Positions 10,961 through 22,934 of a stretch of DNA of 64,000 nt are shown piece after piece. The stretch is from NCBI GenBank assembly GCA_963556195.1, contig OY744533.1, positions 47,432,749 to 47,496,748 of the forward strand, given 5' to 3'. Both the position numbers and the translations under genes were made by a program. The notes under the pieces were generated by a model that ran no database searches, had not been told where the DNA came from, and saw only the letters and a program-made list of their open reading frames with translations. Within the stretch, counting starts at the first letter, position 1; each line of letters begins with the position of its first letter. The stretch comes from Sepiola atlantica (lineage: Eukaryota; Mollusca; Cephalopoda; Sepiida; Sepiolidae).

Positions 10961-12134
10961 ACCCACTTTTGAATGAAACAAAATCAAACAAAATATATCC
11001 CACATTGCAGTTCTTTATTCGCTCAGTTTTACCATGTTTTACTCAGTTTTCATAACAGCAATCATACTTGTCATAGAAAATTGATAATTTGTTCAGGTTC
11101 GTTATAAGAATTTAAATTGAGCACAAATACACATAAAAAAATATGAATACAGCATTTGTGAACGATGCATCAAACGAAAACACAGCTCGGAATTGCTTAT
11201 GGTTCCGGTGATGGCACATTTGAAGATTCGTCGCAATCTGAAAATTCAGTTTCTTTAAAGAATTCCATAGAGTCAAATGCAAGTTTGATGTTAGGAAATT
11301 GTGTCGCAATTTAATGTAAGCCAGGAAACGGAAAGATTGCATTTTCATCAACTGGGAAACGGAGGGAAATGAAGCTAATGGATACGTTTTGAGTTGAGAC
11401 TGGACAATAAACCAGATAATTTCTGGATCAAATGGATTTGATGCACCCTAGAATGGGCAACGCCAAAAACGATACATTTCGGCTTAACACCGCTTTTTTA
11501 CTATTATCAACAAAACAATATGGCGCATTTATAAAAGGGTTTTATTTACAAAATGTTTTATTGATAGCCTAAAAAATGACAAAAAAATTTACAAACACGT
11601 TTCATTATATGCACATTTTTAATAAAAACGTTTTATTTATAAATTGTTTTGTTTTATAAACTTTGGAGATTTATTCTAAAAAATACAGTTTTATTAAAAA
11701 GCACGTTTTCTAATACGCACAATTTTAATTTAAAAACATCTTATTTACTAAACGTTTTTTTTTAACTTTTGAAATTTAGAAAAAATACAAAATACCTAAT
11801 TTTATTTGCATAACTTGTCATTTAAGCAAATTTATAAATAAACAAAATAAACAAATATTAAAAAATGAACAGTTAACTAAATAGACATGGCGCAGAGATG
11901 GTGTCACGAAATTTGAAAAAAGGTATTTGAAAATATTGGATATTATTAAAGAAATATTTTTTAAATCTAAGATTTTTTTTTCTATGAACAGGATCTTTGC
12001 TTTATACGCGTATGTGCAATAACCAGTCCGAGCTGTAACTTGAAATGTCCATGCAAAAGACATCATCTGCAAACAAAGAGTCCCTAAGAAATGTGCTGTT
12101 TTCTTTTCTCATTAAACTATAGCGATAAATAGGC
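10961..12134. other. AT-rich spacer with diverged tandem units
   Basis: At 11,530-11,770 a unit of roughly 90-110 bp recurs three times (starts GTTTTATTTACAAAATG, CGTTTTATTTATAAATTG, CATCTTATTTACTAAACG). No gene recognised. Confidence 0.45.
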
Positions 12135-12215
12135 GGTGACAGCGGTGGAATGATTAACGGCACGGACTGACAACCTGTGTGTACCAAGTTCGAATCCAGT
12201 CGGTTCCATACTATT
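12135..12215 (+). repeat. tRNA-headed SINE, head region
   Basis: GGTGGAATGATTAACGGCAC resembles an A box, and AAGTTCGAATCCAGTCGG contains the B box GTTCGAATCC. The pair at 13,021 shares both boxes and the downstream GGTTCCATAC. The stems of a functional tRNA do not close, so this is a SINE head. Confidence 0.65.
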
Positions 12216-13020
12216 ACGTCATTATAAACGATGAAACTGGAAGTCAAAAGTAAAGTATCAATGTTAAGACAAAATTCACCTTTTTGGTCGTTGCTAATTC
12301 TGTGGTGCCTCAAATCTATTTGATCCGAATTTCTATTCGCTCGTTTCGTGTTCGTTGACTAGAATTACCTTTTGTCATCGAATTATTACTCGATGAAAAT
12401 TGGGTAATGCACTCAAATTCTAAAAGAAAACTTATTGGTCATTGCAGGTGATCTCCTACCACAAATTTAAATCCGTAATTATTATCAATGAAACTTTTTC
12501 TTTGTATTTTATGCGTAACGAGATTGCTTCTGGAGAGATAGACAATATAATGATAAAACAAGTTATCTATATAATATTTCGTTAAGGCATTTCGTACGTA
12601 AGTTATACCCTTCAACGCATAATTATTTTAATGAGATCGTCCGATTGCTAAAGATGAAATTCAATGCAAAAAAGTAATTGCGATATACTGGTGTTGTTAA
12701 GGTAAAACTTCTGAATGTACTCATTTTGAAATGTATTGTTCCAAAGTCGAATTTTCTGTCCCTGTTTCAGCTTTAAATACACACTGTTTGTATTCTTTTT
12801 ACTTTGGTGCCATTTTAATACACAAGTGTTACAATTTTAAATAAATAAATAAAGAGAAGACATATACGTTTGATTTATTAAAATTTTAGCTGACAATGAC
12901 AATTATTTGTACGGAAAAAAAGATACAATATTTTCATGTATTTTATAAAACCATAAATACATGTATTATTTCAAGAGCTATATTAGAATTAACAGTAAAT
13001 TATAACGATACATATAAGAT
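12216..13020. other. Unclassified AT-rich spacer
   Basis: No feature recognised beyond the possible SINE body directly after the tRNA-like head. Confidence 0.4.
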
Positions 13021-13270
13021 GGATGTGGTGAAATGATTAACGACACGGATTGACAAACTGGGGTTGCTAAGTTCGAATCCAGTCGGTTCCATACGATCAC
13101 TTTGATTTATGGATGCTTGCCACCATTCACAAGACCACTCTTGTAGGTACCCCATTCTAAAAATAAAAAAAGAATCGGAGAAACGAAGGCCAATAATAGC
13201 AGTTTATAAGCCGTACCACGTTGACCCATAGGAGTTTATTTTTATACGGGTAGATGAAAAAAGCAACCGT
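13021..13270 (+). mobile_element. tRNA-headed SINE
   Basis: The A-box-like GTGGTGAAATGATTAACGAC and the B-box AGTTCGAATCCAGTCGG are followed by a body with CACCATTCACAAGACC and GGTACCCCATTCTAAAAATA. It is clearly related to 12,135-12,215 in the head; the bodies diverge soon after. Confidence 0.65.
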
Positions 13271-13559
13271 GGAATTTCCGGACGAGTTCTGTTAGTAGTA
13301 CTACTACTTATAGTAATGATGATGATAATTCGTAATAGGTATTATGATGATCAGATAGTTTGAGTCAGAAAAGTGGGGTGATAAAACATAGGTTATGTTT
13401 GGAACGTAATCCTATATGCTTTTTTTGAATTCAGATGTTATTTTGACAGTGTTTTTAAGAATTGAATTGAAAAATAAACATTTGCCATTTGTTGTTTAAA
13501 GAAGGAATGCGTGAAAACAAATCCAATTTTCATAAATACTACCAGCGATCGAAAAACGA

Positions 13560-13800
13560 GAAAGCAAAGATTCTTAACGAGTCGCCAGAGTATCCCATGC
13601 TTGCTCCCCTAATGGAGTCCAGCGAAGCACCTAGGGTATATAAAGAAAGAAGTGTGAGAGTAAGTTAATGTCGACATACGCCAGCAATAAATGTAAGTAA
13701 TGAAAAATCCCGTTAGTGTTTCGAGTCTTTATTTGTGAACAAATCTACGGAAGAAGATACGCCGATAGAGGCTAGGAGAATCCAGTAACATGAGAAAAAA
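13560..13800 (+). mobile_element. Possible solo LTR remnant
   Basis: A TATA-like GGTATATAAAGAAAGAAG is followed by an AATAAA and then GTTTCGAGTCTTTATTTGTG, which is the order promoter, polyadenylation signal and R/U5 found in LTRs. No boundary TG...CA pair, primer-binding site or internal region was identified, so this is weak. Confidence 0.25.
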
Positions 13801-14074
13801 AGCAAGTACTGATTTTAGTAAATGTTCAAGTAAGTGTTTTATGTAATATGACATCGCCAACGAAGATAATAGCATCGGAGCACATCACAATTAGAAGGAC
13901 CGTCCCGCATAATCATTTGAGGAAGTTAAAAGACTTTTGCATGTTGTTTCCCTCTAATAATATAGAGGCCAATACGTTACAAATGGACTAGTCAAAGTAT
14001 AATTCATAGTGAATTTTAAAACATAGGATAAATAATAAATGCTTACACACATTGTGTCCTAATGGAACATGCCC

Positions 14075-14262
14075 AGACAAACTGTAAGAACCGGCACTGG
14101 TTTGATGAAAGTCGTATTCATTCAGGTTAATTCGCAATCGCATGTGACAAAAATAGCTCTAGAGAAGACACAGAAACTAAATTAGGAGAGTATTTCTCAT
14201 CCATCATATTTGCCAGATTGCTCACCAACAGATTATCATTTTATGTTTCAGAATTTTTTAGA
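14075..14262 (+). pseudogene. mariner/Tc1-type transposase fragment
   Basis: One frame reads VTKIALEKTQKLN, and then after stops HPSYLPDCSPTDYHFM. This matches the mariner block .LQ.L.WE...HPPYSPDLAPSDYH.F, which contains the third catalytic acid. About 60 residues remain. It abuts the SINE-A inverted pair directly downstream, which probably inserted into or next to it. Confidence 0.6.
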
Positions 14263-14600
14263 TGAGGATTGATGATTTAGATTATTAGGATTATTTGGAC
14301 TACGGTTCTCATCTTGGATGTTATTAACACAACGTTTCGCCAATGCAACTTCTGACCTTCTTCAAGTGCGTCTTGTCGAACTCGGGAATCTTGGGCGACA
14401 GTACGAGAGCAATTTACCTCCATGGATTAAATAAAGGGTTCTTTACAAAATTCTATAAAGATTCCCGATGTCGACAAGACGCACTCGAAGAAGGTCAGAG
14501 GTTACATCGTCCGAAAAGTTGTGGGGATAACCTCCAAAATGATAACAGTAGCCTGAATAATCTAAATAATCTAGATTATCATTTGTTCTTTAGTTTAGAT
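14250..14600. repeat. Head-to-head inverted pair of SINE-A fragments
   Basis: 14,250-14,395 is SINE-A on the minus strand and about 14,420-14,600 is SINE-A on the plus strand, so the two form a long imperfect hairpin. Landmarks include GTGCGTCTTGTCGAACTCGG on one arm and CCCGATGTCGACAAGACGCA on the other. Confidence 0.7.
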
Positions 14601-14639
14601 AATTATGGCCTTTTTACACAATAAATAAAAGTGATAAAT

Positions 14640-14945
14640 AATAATCAGTTCTAAATAGCATTCTTCAGGAGGTTGAAGGTTCAATCCTCAGTACAGGCGA
14701 TACTAAAAAATATAATTAATAATTACTTATGCATTCTACTCGGTCATGATTGACGGAAGGAAAGCAATCTAACCGCGTGGGTTTAATAAAGATTTCACTT
14801 CGAAATTCCGTACGGATTCCCAAGCTCAACATGAAGATTTCTGAGTTCGACAAAACGCACGTAAAGAATATCGGATTTTACATCGGCCGAAACGTTGTGG
14901 GAATAACATCCAAGACGGGAATAGCATTATTAAGTTATTGAATCG
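14640..14945 (+). mobile_element. SINE-A copy
   Basis: It has the B-box-like GGTTCAATCCTCAGTACAGG, then GGGTTTAATAAAG, GAGTTCGACAAAACGCAC and CGGCCGAAACGTTGTGGGAA. It lies just downstream of the inverted pair in the same orientation as its right arm. Confidence 0.7.
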
Positions 14946-16196
14946 TTGGAAGAAAATCATAGAATATGAAGGGAGCATACTTTGATGAAATTTGTAAACC
15001 AATTGTGACGTAGGATGTGACCATATTTGATTGCAGGTAGATAAACACGATATAATATTATGTGCTTTATATATAAGAAAATATGCTTTTCATTTTTTTT
15101 ATTGTTGAGTACTTCATGAAAAGTACGTTTTTTTAAATTAATATATAGAAGCAGGACCCTTGGAAATTCCAGTTTTATCCTTTATGGGTTGTATTTGAAA
15201 ATGTTTCAATTCTATGGACTTACGATGCGAACATATATTATTGCACCACCATTGTTCAAATTGAAACATATTATTAAAGTACTCTGGTTCATGTAGTTTC
15301 AGAATATATATGATTTTTTTTTTGAGGGGGGGGGTCTATCCCCAGAACCTTTGGAGGAGTTTGTGATATATTTTCATTCTATAGACATCGTTGGACAGAA
15401 CAGATACTCAACTTTTATCCTATCCCGAAGGACAATAAAGTGTATTTTAGTTCGAGTTTCACATTCGACATAACAGCGACATCAGATGAAATTTAAAAAA
15501 GTTACTTTTTATTGCATCTTCGATGATCAAACAGTCCTATCTTTTAAGAAATATGTAGAGGGTGATAACGTACGTACACACATGAAAGTGTCTTAGTGTA
15601 TTATTACATAGATACTTTATATAAGACAATGCATTTTGTATTTTTATATTTTATGTACTTCCAGAAAGTAGATTTTTTATGTTCTTTATTATTGTAATGG
15701 AATATCCTACACACCCTTCTTCCTATATGGACTGAGACTATATAGAATAAGCACGGCATTGAAAATGGTCTTGCTTCTGAGATTAGTAATGTTTTACTAG
15801 TGTTCATTTTTCTATTATTGTATTCTCTATTGCAATACACCTTTCTTGCTCCCTTATATTAACATGTTTTTTTCCTCCACTCGATAACAACCTTGTCGAT
15901 CGTACTTTTGTTATCAAGGATTTATACGAGGAACTACGCTTGGATTTTATCATTTTATGTACTTTATATAATGAAATATGTTTTGTTTATCAATTCATGT
16001 ACGTCTGTACTTTATATAAACAAACAATGTTCATTGTATTATGTTTGCTTTATACACTTATGTACAAGAACCAATACGAGCTTTCACTTGAAATGTCCAT
16101 GCAGGATACATCGTCTGCAAACAAAGGAGTGTTTTCTTTTATCATTAACTGTCGCATACAAAATATTTCTGTTTGCTTTTACTTTGATAATAAAGG
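14946..16196. other. AT-rich spacer
   Basis: No gene recognised. The motif GATAACGTACGTAC..ACATGAAA at 15,563 recurs at 31,885 with a shared TATTATTA.ATAGAT after it, which indicates one more unnamed dispersed repeat. CTTTATAT-containing segments recur at about 15,060, 15,610 and 15,960. Confidence 0.4.
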
Positions 16197-16562
16197 TTTT
16201 CATGGCGATATATGATAAACGCAATCATAACGATGTATGATAAACACGTATGTAACGATGTATGATAAACCCATTTATATCGGGGATGATAAACGATTTT
16301 ATTACGGCGTATGATGAACGTATGCATGACGTATATATGATAACGTATTTATGATGATGTATTATCAATGCATTTATGACGGTGTATGATAAACGTATTC
16401 ATAACGATATATGATGAATACATTTGTAATGAACGTTTTCATGACGATATATGATAAAGGCATTTATGACGGCGTATGATAAACGCGTTTATAACGTTGT
16501 ATGATATACACATTCATGAAGATGTATGATTAACCCATTCATGTCCGGGATGATAAACACAT
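16197..16562 (+). repeat. Diverged minisatellite, unit about 27-30 bp
   Basis: About a dozen imperfect units of the form CGATGTATGATAAACGCATTTATGA fill the interval. Most differences are single substitutions, with occasional indels. The array ends at GGGATGATAAACACATG. Confidence 0.85.
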
Positions 16563-17305
16563 GTATTGTCGTCTCTATCATATCAAAGAACCAACTTTTT
16601 ACTTGTATTTTCTCAATGACTTAAATTACAGTTTAGAACGTAGAAGCAATGTTCTGGCTTTTATTTATCTTAAAATAAAACCCTCCCGTTCTTGTCGTAA
16701 CCCTATTTCTGGAAGAATTAACATGGCCGACGGATGATTACTTATTCACGCGGTAAATATTAATGTGCCTTCTCATGCTTGTATTTTCTATTGAATATTA
16801 AAATGTTTTAACACAAATACGTCACACATGAGTAGACAAAGCAAAAATAGATTGTTTTGGACTAATTTCCCAACTGTATTTCCATTAAAATCTTTCATGT
16901 TGTCAATAATAACGTTTACCGTTTTATTTTATTTTACAAAATATAGTTCAGCCTTAGGAATAGAAGTTGTCTGCTTACGTGTGAGCATGCGTGGGACGCC
17001 AGAACGATACAAATAACATTTCCAACACAGATTCTCACGATTTCTACTTGAGTGTCGAATGTGGAGTAGGCGAAAAGGAAAAACGTATTACTATTGTTAT
17101 GCGTAGTTGATTTCCTGATATTAGGAAGTCATAAATCTGCAAGCAGCTCAAGTTAGACAGTTGTCATTTATAAATGCGAGGGCGTTTGGGCGATATCGAT
17201 TAGTTTAGAGAATCAACATTTGAATTACAAGTACTAAGTCGTGATTTCCTCAACCTTTTTCATAGTATGACATACAGGAAATTAAAATACATTATCTTTC
17301 AATCC

Positions 17306-17308
<3 letters not shown>
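16563..17308. other. Unclassified spacer
   Basis: No supported feature. The 62-residue frame at 16,828 has a hydrophobic run but no family motif. Confidence 0.4.

Positions 17309-17387
<79 letters not shown>
17309..17387. repeat. (TA)n microsatellite
   Basis: Long TA run that directly borders repeat F, exactly as at 27.80 kb. Confidence 0.95.
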
Positions 17388-17392
<5 letters not shown>

Positions 17393-17656
17393 GTTGAATT
17401 AAATTAGCGATAATTGAATAATCGTTTAATAATAATCTATCGTAATAATATAAAGCTCACTATATTGAATAGAGCAATCAATTTTAGAAATGTAAGATGA
17501 GAATTAAAAAATGTAAAGATACAATATTTATTAGAACATCAAAAGTTCAGAGCAAGGAGCTTCATATCCTTAATCCATGGATATGAAGCTCCTTGGTCTG
17601 AACTTTTGATGTTCTAATAAATATTGTATCTTTACAATTTTTTATTCTTATCTCTC

Positions 17657-17660
<4 letters not shown>
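17388..17660 (-). repeat. Repeat F, copy 1, with inverted duplication
   Basis: It shares AATAATCTATCG.AATAATAT, AATAGAGCAATCAATT and AAAGTTCA.AGCAAGGAGCTT with 27.88-28.10 kb, where the minus strand continues into a hammerhead-like core. In this copy the core is absent: the sequence folds back at TTAATCCAT and repeats itself in inverse order. The right arm ends in a second (TA)n/(TG)n run. Confidence 0.75.

Positions 17661-17724
<64 letters not shown>
17661..17724. repeat. (TA)n(TG)n microsatellite
   Basis: TA run passing into a TG run. Confidence 0.95.
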
Positions 17725-17728
<4 letters not shown>

Positions 17729-17978
17729 AAGATGTAGACAATATTGAATTTTGATAAAAAATAAACATAAATAAATAAAATAAAAATATATTGAAATATT
17801 TTTGTTTTTGAGACAAAAAGGCATTACAGATATTCGCCGATATATGGAAATAAAGAAAGTGAAAGAAATGATGAAAGTTCTGGTTCTGGTTGTTCAGCGA
17901 TACTTTAAGATAAGGAAGCTGGAAGGAGAGATGTAAGTTATGGTTATGGATCGATTCCTGTAGTCATTGGAATGCATG

Positions 17979-17982
<4 letters not shown>

Positions 17983-18057
<75 letters not shown>

Positions 18058-18076
18058 GAGAGAGAGAGAGAGAGTT
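17983..18076. repeat. (TA)n(GA)n microsatellite
   Basis: TA run passing into a GA run with one interruption. Confidence 0.95.
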
Positions 18077-18177
18077 AAATCAGAGCGAAGATAAGCAACA
18101 GTCTTGTTAAAGAATTAACAAGTGTATTCTCATATTTCCTTAAAGCGCAACAAAGTAGAAAATAAATCCATAGGTGT

Positions 18178-18227
18178 ACTTTAAATCTAGACTTTTCAAA
18201 GAAAAGATTTTCTTATCATCAGAAAGT
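18178..18227 (-). ncRNA. Hammerhead ribozyme candidate (HH-A)
   Basis: On the minus strand: ACTTT, CTGATGA, a stem II made of AAGAAAA and TTTTCTT, GAAA, a stem III around the palindrome TCTAGA, then TTT and AAAGT. ACTTT and AAAGT pair as stem I. All invariant core bases (CUGAUGA and GAAA) are present, and position 17 is U. Stem III carries one bulged G. The element carrying it is unidentified; the flanks are AT-rich non-coding sequence. Structure was judged by eye. Confidence 0.6.
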
Positions 18228-18929
18228 GAAGCCAATTTTGTAAAGATAAAAACTTTTGCTGCAATTATTTTTTGAAAATTTTATAAAATTATTGGAGTTT
18301 GAGTTATTCTCCTGAAAGAAGCCAAAATCCACCCTGGAAAAAAATATAACGAATATATCGAATATAAAAATTGAAACGTTATATTTTAAAGGTCAAGGAA
18401 ATACTGTACAGTAATTATACAGCAAAAAAAATTGTGATACTTATGTTAGGCGTCAACTAGTCAGTGGATATATTGTGACGAATTTTGGGTGAGATTTGAA
18501 TATTTATCCTTGTCCGAAGTAATCACCCATGCGAATATGAATAATTCGTGTGAATAATAAAACAGATGTCCAAGTGTCCGAAAATCCAAGTAAAGTAAAG
18601 AAATATCCGAAATGGGTGAGTAGAAAAGTCAGAAGGCAAAATATGTATTGATTTTTGTCAGCCTAGACATCTTCCTTAGCTCTATAAATGGTATAATTAG
18701 TCATATACAGAAAAATATCAACAAAACGCGGGAGAACGAAAATGTATCGTTAAGTGTTATTCGAAAAGACAGGTCAGAAAAAAGAAAAGCATAAAAATAG
18801 TGATGTATCAATAATAATTATATGTAGGGAAATCAAGGTTTAAGTTTATTATTGTATATTAAAAATTAAAAAAATTAGGGAATAATAATAACAATAACAA
18901 TATTTTATTTTTCTTATCTTTCCGATTTT
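18228..18929. other. AT-rich spacer
   Basis: No gene recognised. It lies immediately 5' (minus sense) of HH-A and may be part of the same element. Confidence 0.35.
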
Positions 18930-19519
18930 GCTGGAGATGGGGCATCCTACCGGATGCCATACATTCACCGGCTATTTCAGACACTCAAGCCTAGAGATTT
19001 TTTTATGATTCTAACCGTCCCTTTAAGTGCAATTGTTTGTATTTCTCTTGCACTCGGTATACTCTCCAGATAGCTTTTGAAATTCTTTTTCATTAGTCCT
19101 GTTGCTCCTATAATTACTGGTATGATGGAGATTTTCCTAAGATTCCAGTTTCTTTTCATGTCGTACATAAGACTTTGATATTTCGTAATCTTTTCCCTTT
19201 CAGCTCTGTTTAATCCTGCATCATTAGGGACACTGACTTCAACTAGGGTTGCTTATTTCTCCCTTTTGCCCAATATTACGATGTCAGGTTTAACAGCTCC
19301 GTTTTCTAGATATGTAGCTGTAGGGATTACATAGTCATAGTGGATGGTGTATAAATTGTTACCAACTTTTTTTTCTGCTATATGCTCCCAGGACTTGCTG
19401 CTACACTGGATGTTCAACTTTTTACAAATAGTCCAGTGAAGATATTTACACACTCCGTTGTGTCGCATTGTATAATAACCATCCCCCAGGAGACCCTTAC
19501 AACTGGATGTCAGGTGGTT

Positions 19520-19520
<1 letters not shown>
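18930..19520 (-). pseudogene. R2-like LINE, C-terminal part
   Basis: Two minus-strand frames carry the end of a LINE protein. The upstream one (19,253-19,522) reads YYTMRHNGVCKYLHWTICKK, then SWEHIAEKKV and VKPDIVILGK. This is the H..V...LHW.LC....YEH....PDI..... segment of a LINE family with an R2-type endonuclease-like C-terminus. The next (18,977-19,168) reads NLRKISIIPVIIGATGLMKK and then IQTIALKGTVRIIKKSL, the last conserved block. A second copy of the same region is at 48.30 kb, and pieces of the same family are at 22.3 and 25.6-26.8 kb. A frameshift and 5' truncation make it inactive; the 5' side ends at a (TG)n run. Confidence 0.7.

Positions 19521-19583
<63 letters not shown>
19521..19583. 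repeat. (TG)n microsatellite
   Basis: Pure TG run at the truncated edge of the LINE fragment. Confidence 0.95.
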
Positions 19584-19584
<1 letters not shown>

Positions 19585-20755
19585 AAATAGATCGTTATGA
19601 GAAACTACATTTATATTATATATTATTATGAAGAAAGTTAATTAAATAATTAATTTTGAAAGATTACTCATGAAAATAATAGCAATGATAAAGGGAAGAA
19701 AAAACACGAAAATGATTTATATTTGAAAAGTAATTATTTTATATTGAAGTTTAATTATGGTTAGTTTAGAAGTAAGGCAATGACAATAAGGACAACCACA
19801 ACATTTATAAAAAAAACAACTTTGATTACATATGATTAGCAATATAAGATGTACTTTAAAAAAGATAATATTGTTGATATATGTGACAAAAATGGGCTAA
19901 CGAATGCCTACAAGTGGCTTAAATCAGGGATGAAAAATTACACGATTATGGGTTGAGTATGGACGTGAAAATACGAAAAACTAAATTTATATTATATATT
20001 AATATTAGTGATGGTAAAAAAGGAGATAGATAAAATAATATTTAAAAGGTTAAATATGATAACTTCATATTTAGCCATAATGCTATTAAGTGACAATATC
20101 AATCTCAAAAAACAATTTATTAAAAGAAATGTGTTTTTAAAATGAAATTAGCAGGGATAGAATTTAAAATAATTTTACATATGTAGGCTTCGGTATCGGA
20201 GAGTGTTAACAAAACATCAGAGTAAAAGGTTAAGTTAAACAATGATTTTGAAATTGTGAAAAGGAAGATTAATAAATATTTTACGTTGGAAGAAAAGAGT
20301 ATTTAAATAATTGTGATAATCGAGATTACTATATTACAATAATGATTAAAAATTAAAATTTCTAAAATTAATACACAGGTAAAAAAATAAAAAAGATAAA
20401 AAGTATAGGTTAGCCAAAGGTTATCTATGAATATTATTTTATATATATATACATATAAAGATGTATAGGCATTATTTATTCAAGACCCATATACACATAC
20501 AGTCCGCCTCTATTAACACGGTACTTATTTCAAAAGGGACGCTTGAACGAATTCACCGGAAGATGTTACAGCTGATCGTTAAACTATATTCCTAAATTTG
20601 TTTGCATTTCGTGAGCCGCTGATGATTTCAATCGACTATAACGGCCTTTTCTAAACAAGAAACGGTCAATCCATGTCAATGAAAACATGGTACATCTCTG
20701 AAATATGTAACATATAGTCTTTAAATAAATAATTGGTATTTAGCTCCTACATTTT
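19584..20755. other. AT-rich spacer
   Basis: Very A/T-rich with no coding or RNA signal recognised. Confidence 0.4.
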
Positions 20756-20757
20756 TG

Positions 20758-20808
<51 letters not shown>

Positions 20809-20825
20809 TTATTCTGATTTCTCCC

Positions 20826-20907
<82 letters not shown>

Positions 20908-21010
20908 GGGAGAAATTAGAATGAAGTTTATATATATATATATATAAATATATATATATGTATATATATAAATATATATATATATATAAAACATACATAT
21001 ATATATATAA
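20756..21010. repeat. (TA)n array with embedded inverted repeat
   Basis: Several TA runs. Two of them are bordered by an inverted pair: AAACTTTATTCTGATTTCTC then CCTATA at 20,804, and TAGGGAGAAATTAGAATGAA then GTTT at 20,907. The arms are about 26 bp, so the block can form a cruciform. Confidence 0.8.
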
Positions 21011-21526
<516 letters not shown>

Positions 21527-21529
21527 CCG

Positions 21530-22560
21530 GGAACATAGAGACTCGAACTGACAGCTAGAGGACAACACAGAGAGGCATCTTTCAAGGAGACTCTGTCACC
21601 ACTACTGTTTATCATAGCAATGGTGTCACTCAACTACATACTTGGAAAATGTGATGCCGGATACAAGTTTACAGACACAGAACAAAGAATAAATCACCTC
21701 ATGCACATGGACCATCTGAAGCTAGTTGCAAAAGGCAAAAAGGAACTGGAAAAGATGACAAACACAACAATAGTCTTCAGCTAGGACATTCAAATAGAAA
21801 TCGGGAACGGAATAGTGTGCACTGCTAGAGATGAAAAAAAAAAGTAGAGGCATCGGAGGGCATGAAACTGCCCAATCAATAAGAAATTAGGGCGCTTAGC
21901 GAACATGATACCTACAAATATGTGGAAGTTTTCGAAGCAGATATAATCAAATCTACAGAAATGAAAAAGAAGAATGGAAAAACTACCTGAGAAGAAGAAT
22001 GGAAATCTTAGAGAAAAAAATCATATATAGTAAAAAATCTAGTTAACGGAATACACACACCTGGCCAGTATAACTAATAAGATGCTCTGGGCCATTCATA
22101 GGCTGGACCAAAAAAGAACTTAAACGTTTTCACTAGAAGAATAGAAAACTAATGACCATGCACAACGCACTACACCCGAAATATTATACTAACTGACTAT
22201 GAGAAAAGAACATTTGAACAGAAAAACGCAATCGTTACTGACAACTGCACAGAAAAATGCAATGAGAACTTACTACATTAAAGCTAAAAACAGTCAATGT
22301 AGACTCTGTTGACAAAGAGACGAAACGATGAATCACATAATAAGTGAATGCAGCAAACGATCACTAACAGAATGCAAGAACAGGAACCACTGCTTGGGTT
22401 TAGCAGTACACTGGGAATTATGCAAACGGCTGTATTTTGAACACGCAAACTATAAATTCCGTTTCATTATTTGTTTTTTTCGGTTACGTTTTCGCACGCG
22501 TATATTTACACGTAGAAACAACCTTGATACATTTCGAATAATTACTTTTGAAAAATAAAG
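21530..22560 (+). pseudogene. R2-like LINE, RT to C-terminal part, degraded
   Basis: The plus strand gives consecutive RT blocks with stops and frameshifts. They are GDSVSLKDASLCCPL-type context opposite, then in the coding frame ETLSPLLFIIAMVSLNYILG, YKFTDTEQRINHLMHMDHLK, EGMKLPNQ and YKYVEVFEADIIKSTEMKKK. Further on comes the zinc-knuckle-like ETMNHIISECSKRSLTECKN followed by LAVHWELCKRL. The first block is the .GDSLSPLLF.IA motif. The catalytic YMDD-type motif reads HMDH, so one of the two metal-binding Asp residues has changed to His. It belongs to the same family as the pieces at 18.9, 25.6 and 48.3 kb but covers a more N-terminal portion. It is not functional. Confidence 0.75.
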
Positions 22561-22619
22561 TTAGCATCAAACGCAATAATTACCTGTTAAAATTTAAAAA
22601 AATAAGTTTGCTGTTGTTG

Positions 22620-22839
22620 TTGTCGCTGTTCTTATTTACTTCCTTCCACAGGAGCAGAGTTAGGCCCAATGCCAATATTTAACGTGGGAAAAATCCAGCT
22701 ACCCCAAAAGGGGCACTGTGGATCGGAACAAAAAAATCGATGACCTCGGTCTAGAAAGATTTCTCCTTCACTGACCGAGGGCATAAAAACTAAGTGCAGA
22801 TTCAGAACAGATACTACATTTTGCTACTAGCCAAAAGGT
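22620..22839 (-). mobile_element. U2-headed retroposon, copy A
   Basis: The minus strand begins ACCTTTTGGCTA.TAGCAAAATG and TAGTATCTGTTC (U2 nt about 12-46), then an unrelated body. The body ends CATTGGGCCTAACTCTGCTC and GGAAGTAAATAAGAACAG before a (CAA)-like tail. The terminal GG.C..T..GCCTAAC.CT....GGA..AGTAAAT block is shared with copy B at 24.3 kb. A structural-RNA head, a body and a shared 3' block are SINE hallmarks. Confidence 0.6.
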
Positions 22840-22861
22840 CAACGAGTCAACATTTTAGGAG

Positions 22862-22862
<1 letters not shown>

Positions 22863-22933
<71 letters not shown>

Positions 22934-22934
22934 C
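22863..22934. repeat. (ATG)n microsatellite
   Basis: About 24 ATG triplets. The Met-repeat translation at this site is an artefact of the run. Confidence 0.95.

Noticed and set aside
16190..16565. CRISPR-like array
   Set aside because: Units are contiguous and diverged with no unique spacers, and the sequence is eukaryotic.
20610..20640. CTGATGA at 20,620 and 3,010 as hammerheads
   Set aside because: No GAAA at the correct distance after a stem II; isolated matches to a 7-mer.
20733..20994. Open frames of Ile-Tyr repeats over TA runs (also 23.4, 30.2, 32.4, 43.0, 43.5, 48.0, 52.6, 54.4 and 59.6 kb)
   Set aside because: They are translations of (TA)n microsatellites, open on both strands, with no non-repetitive coding core.
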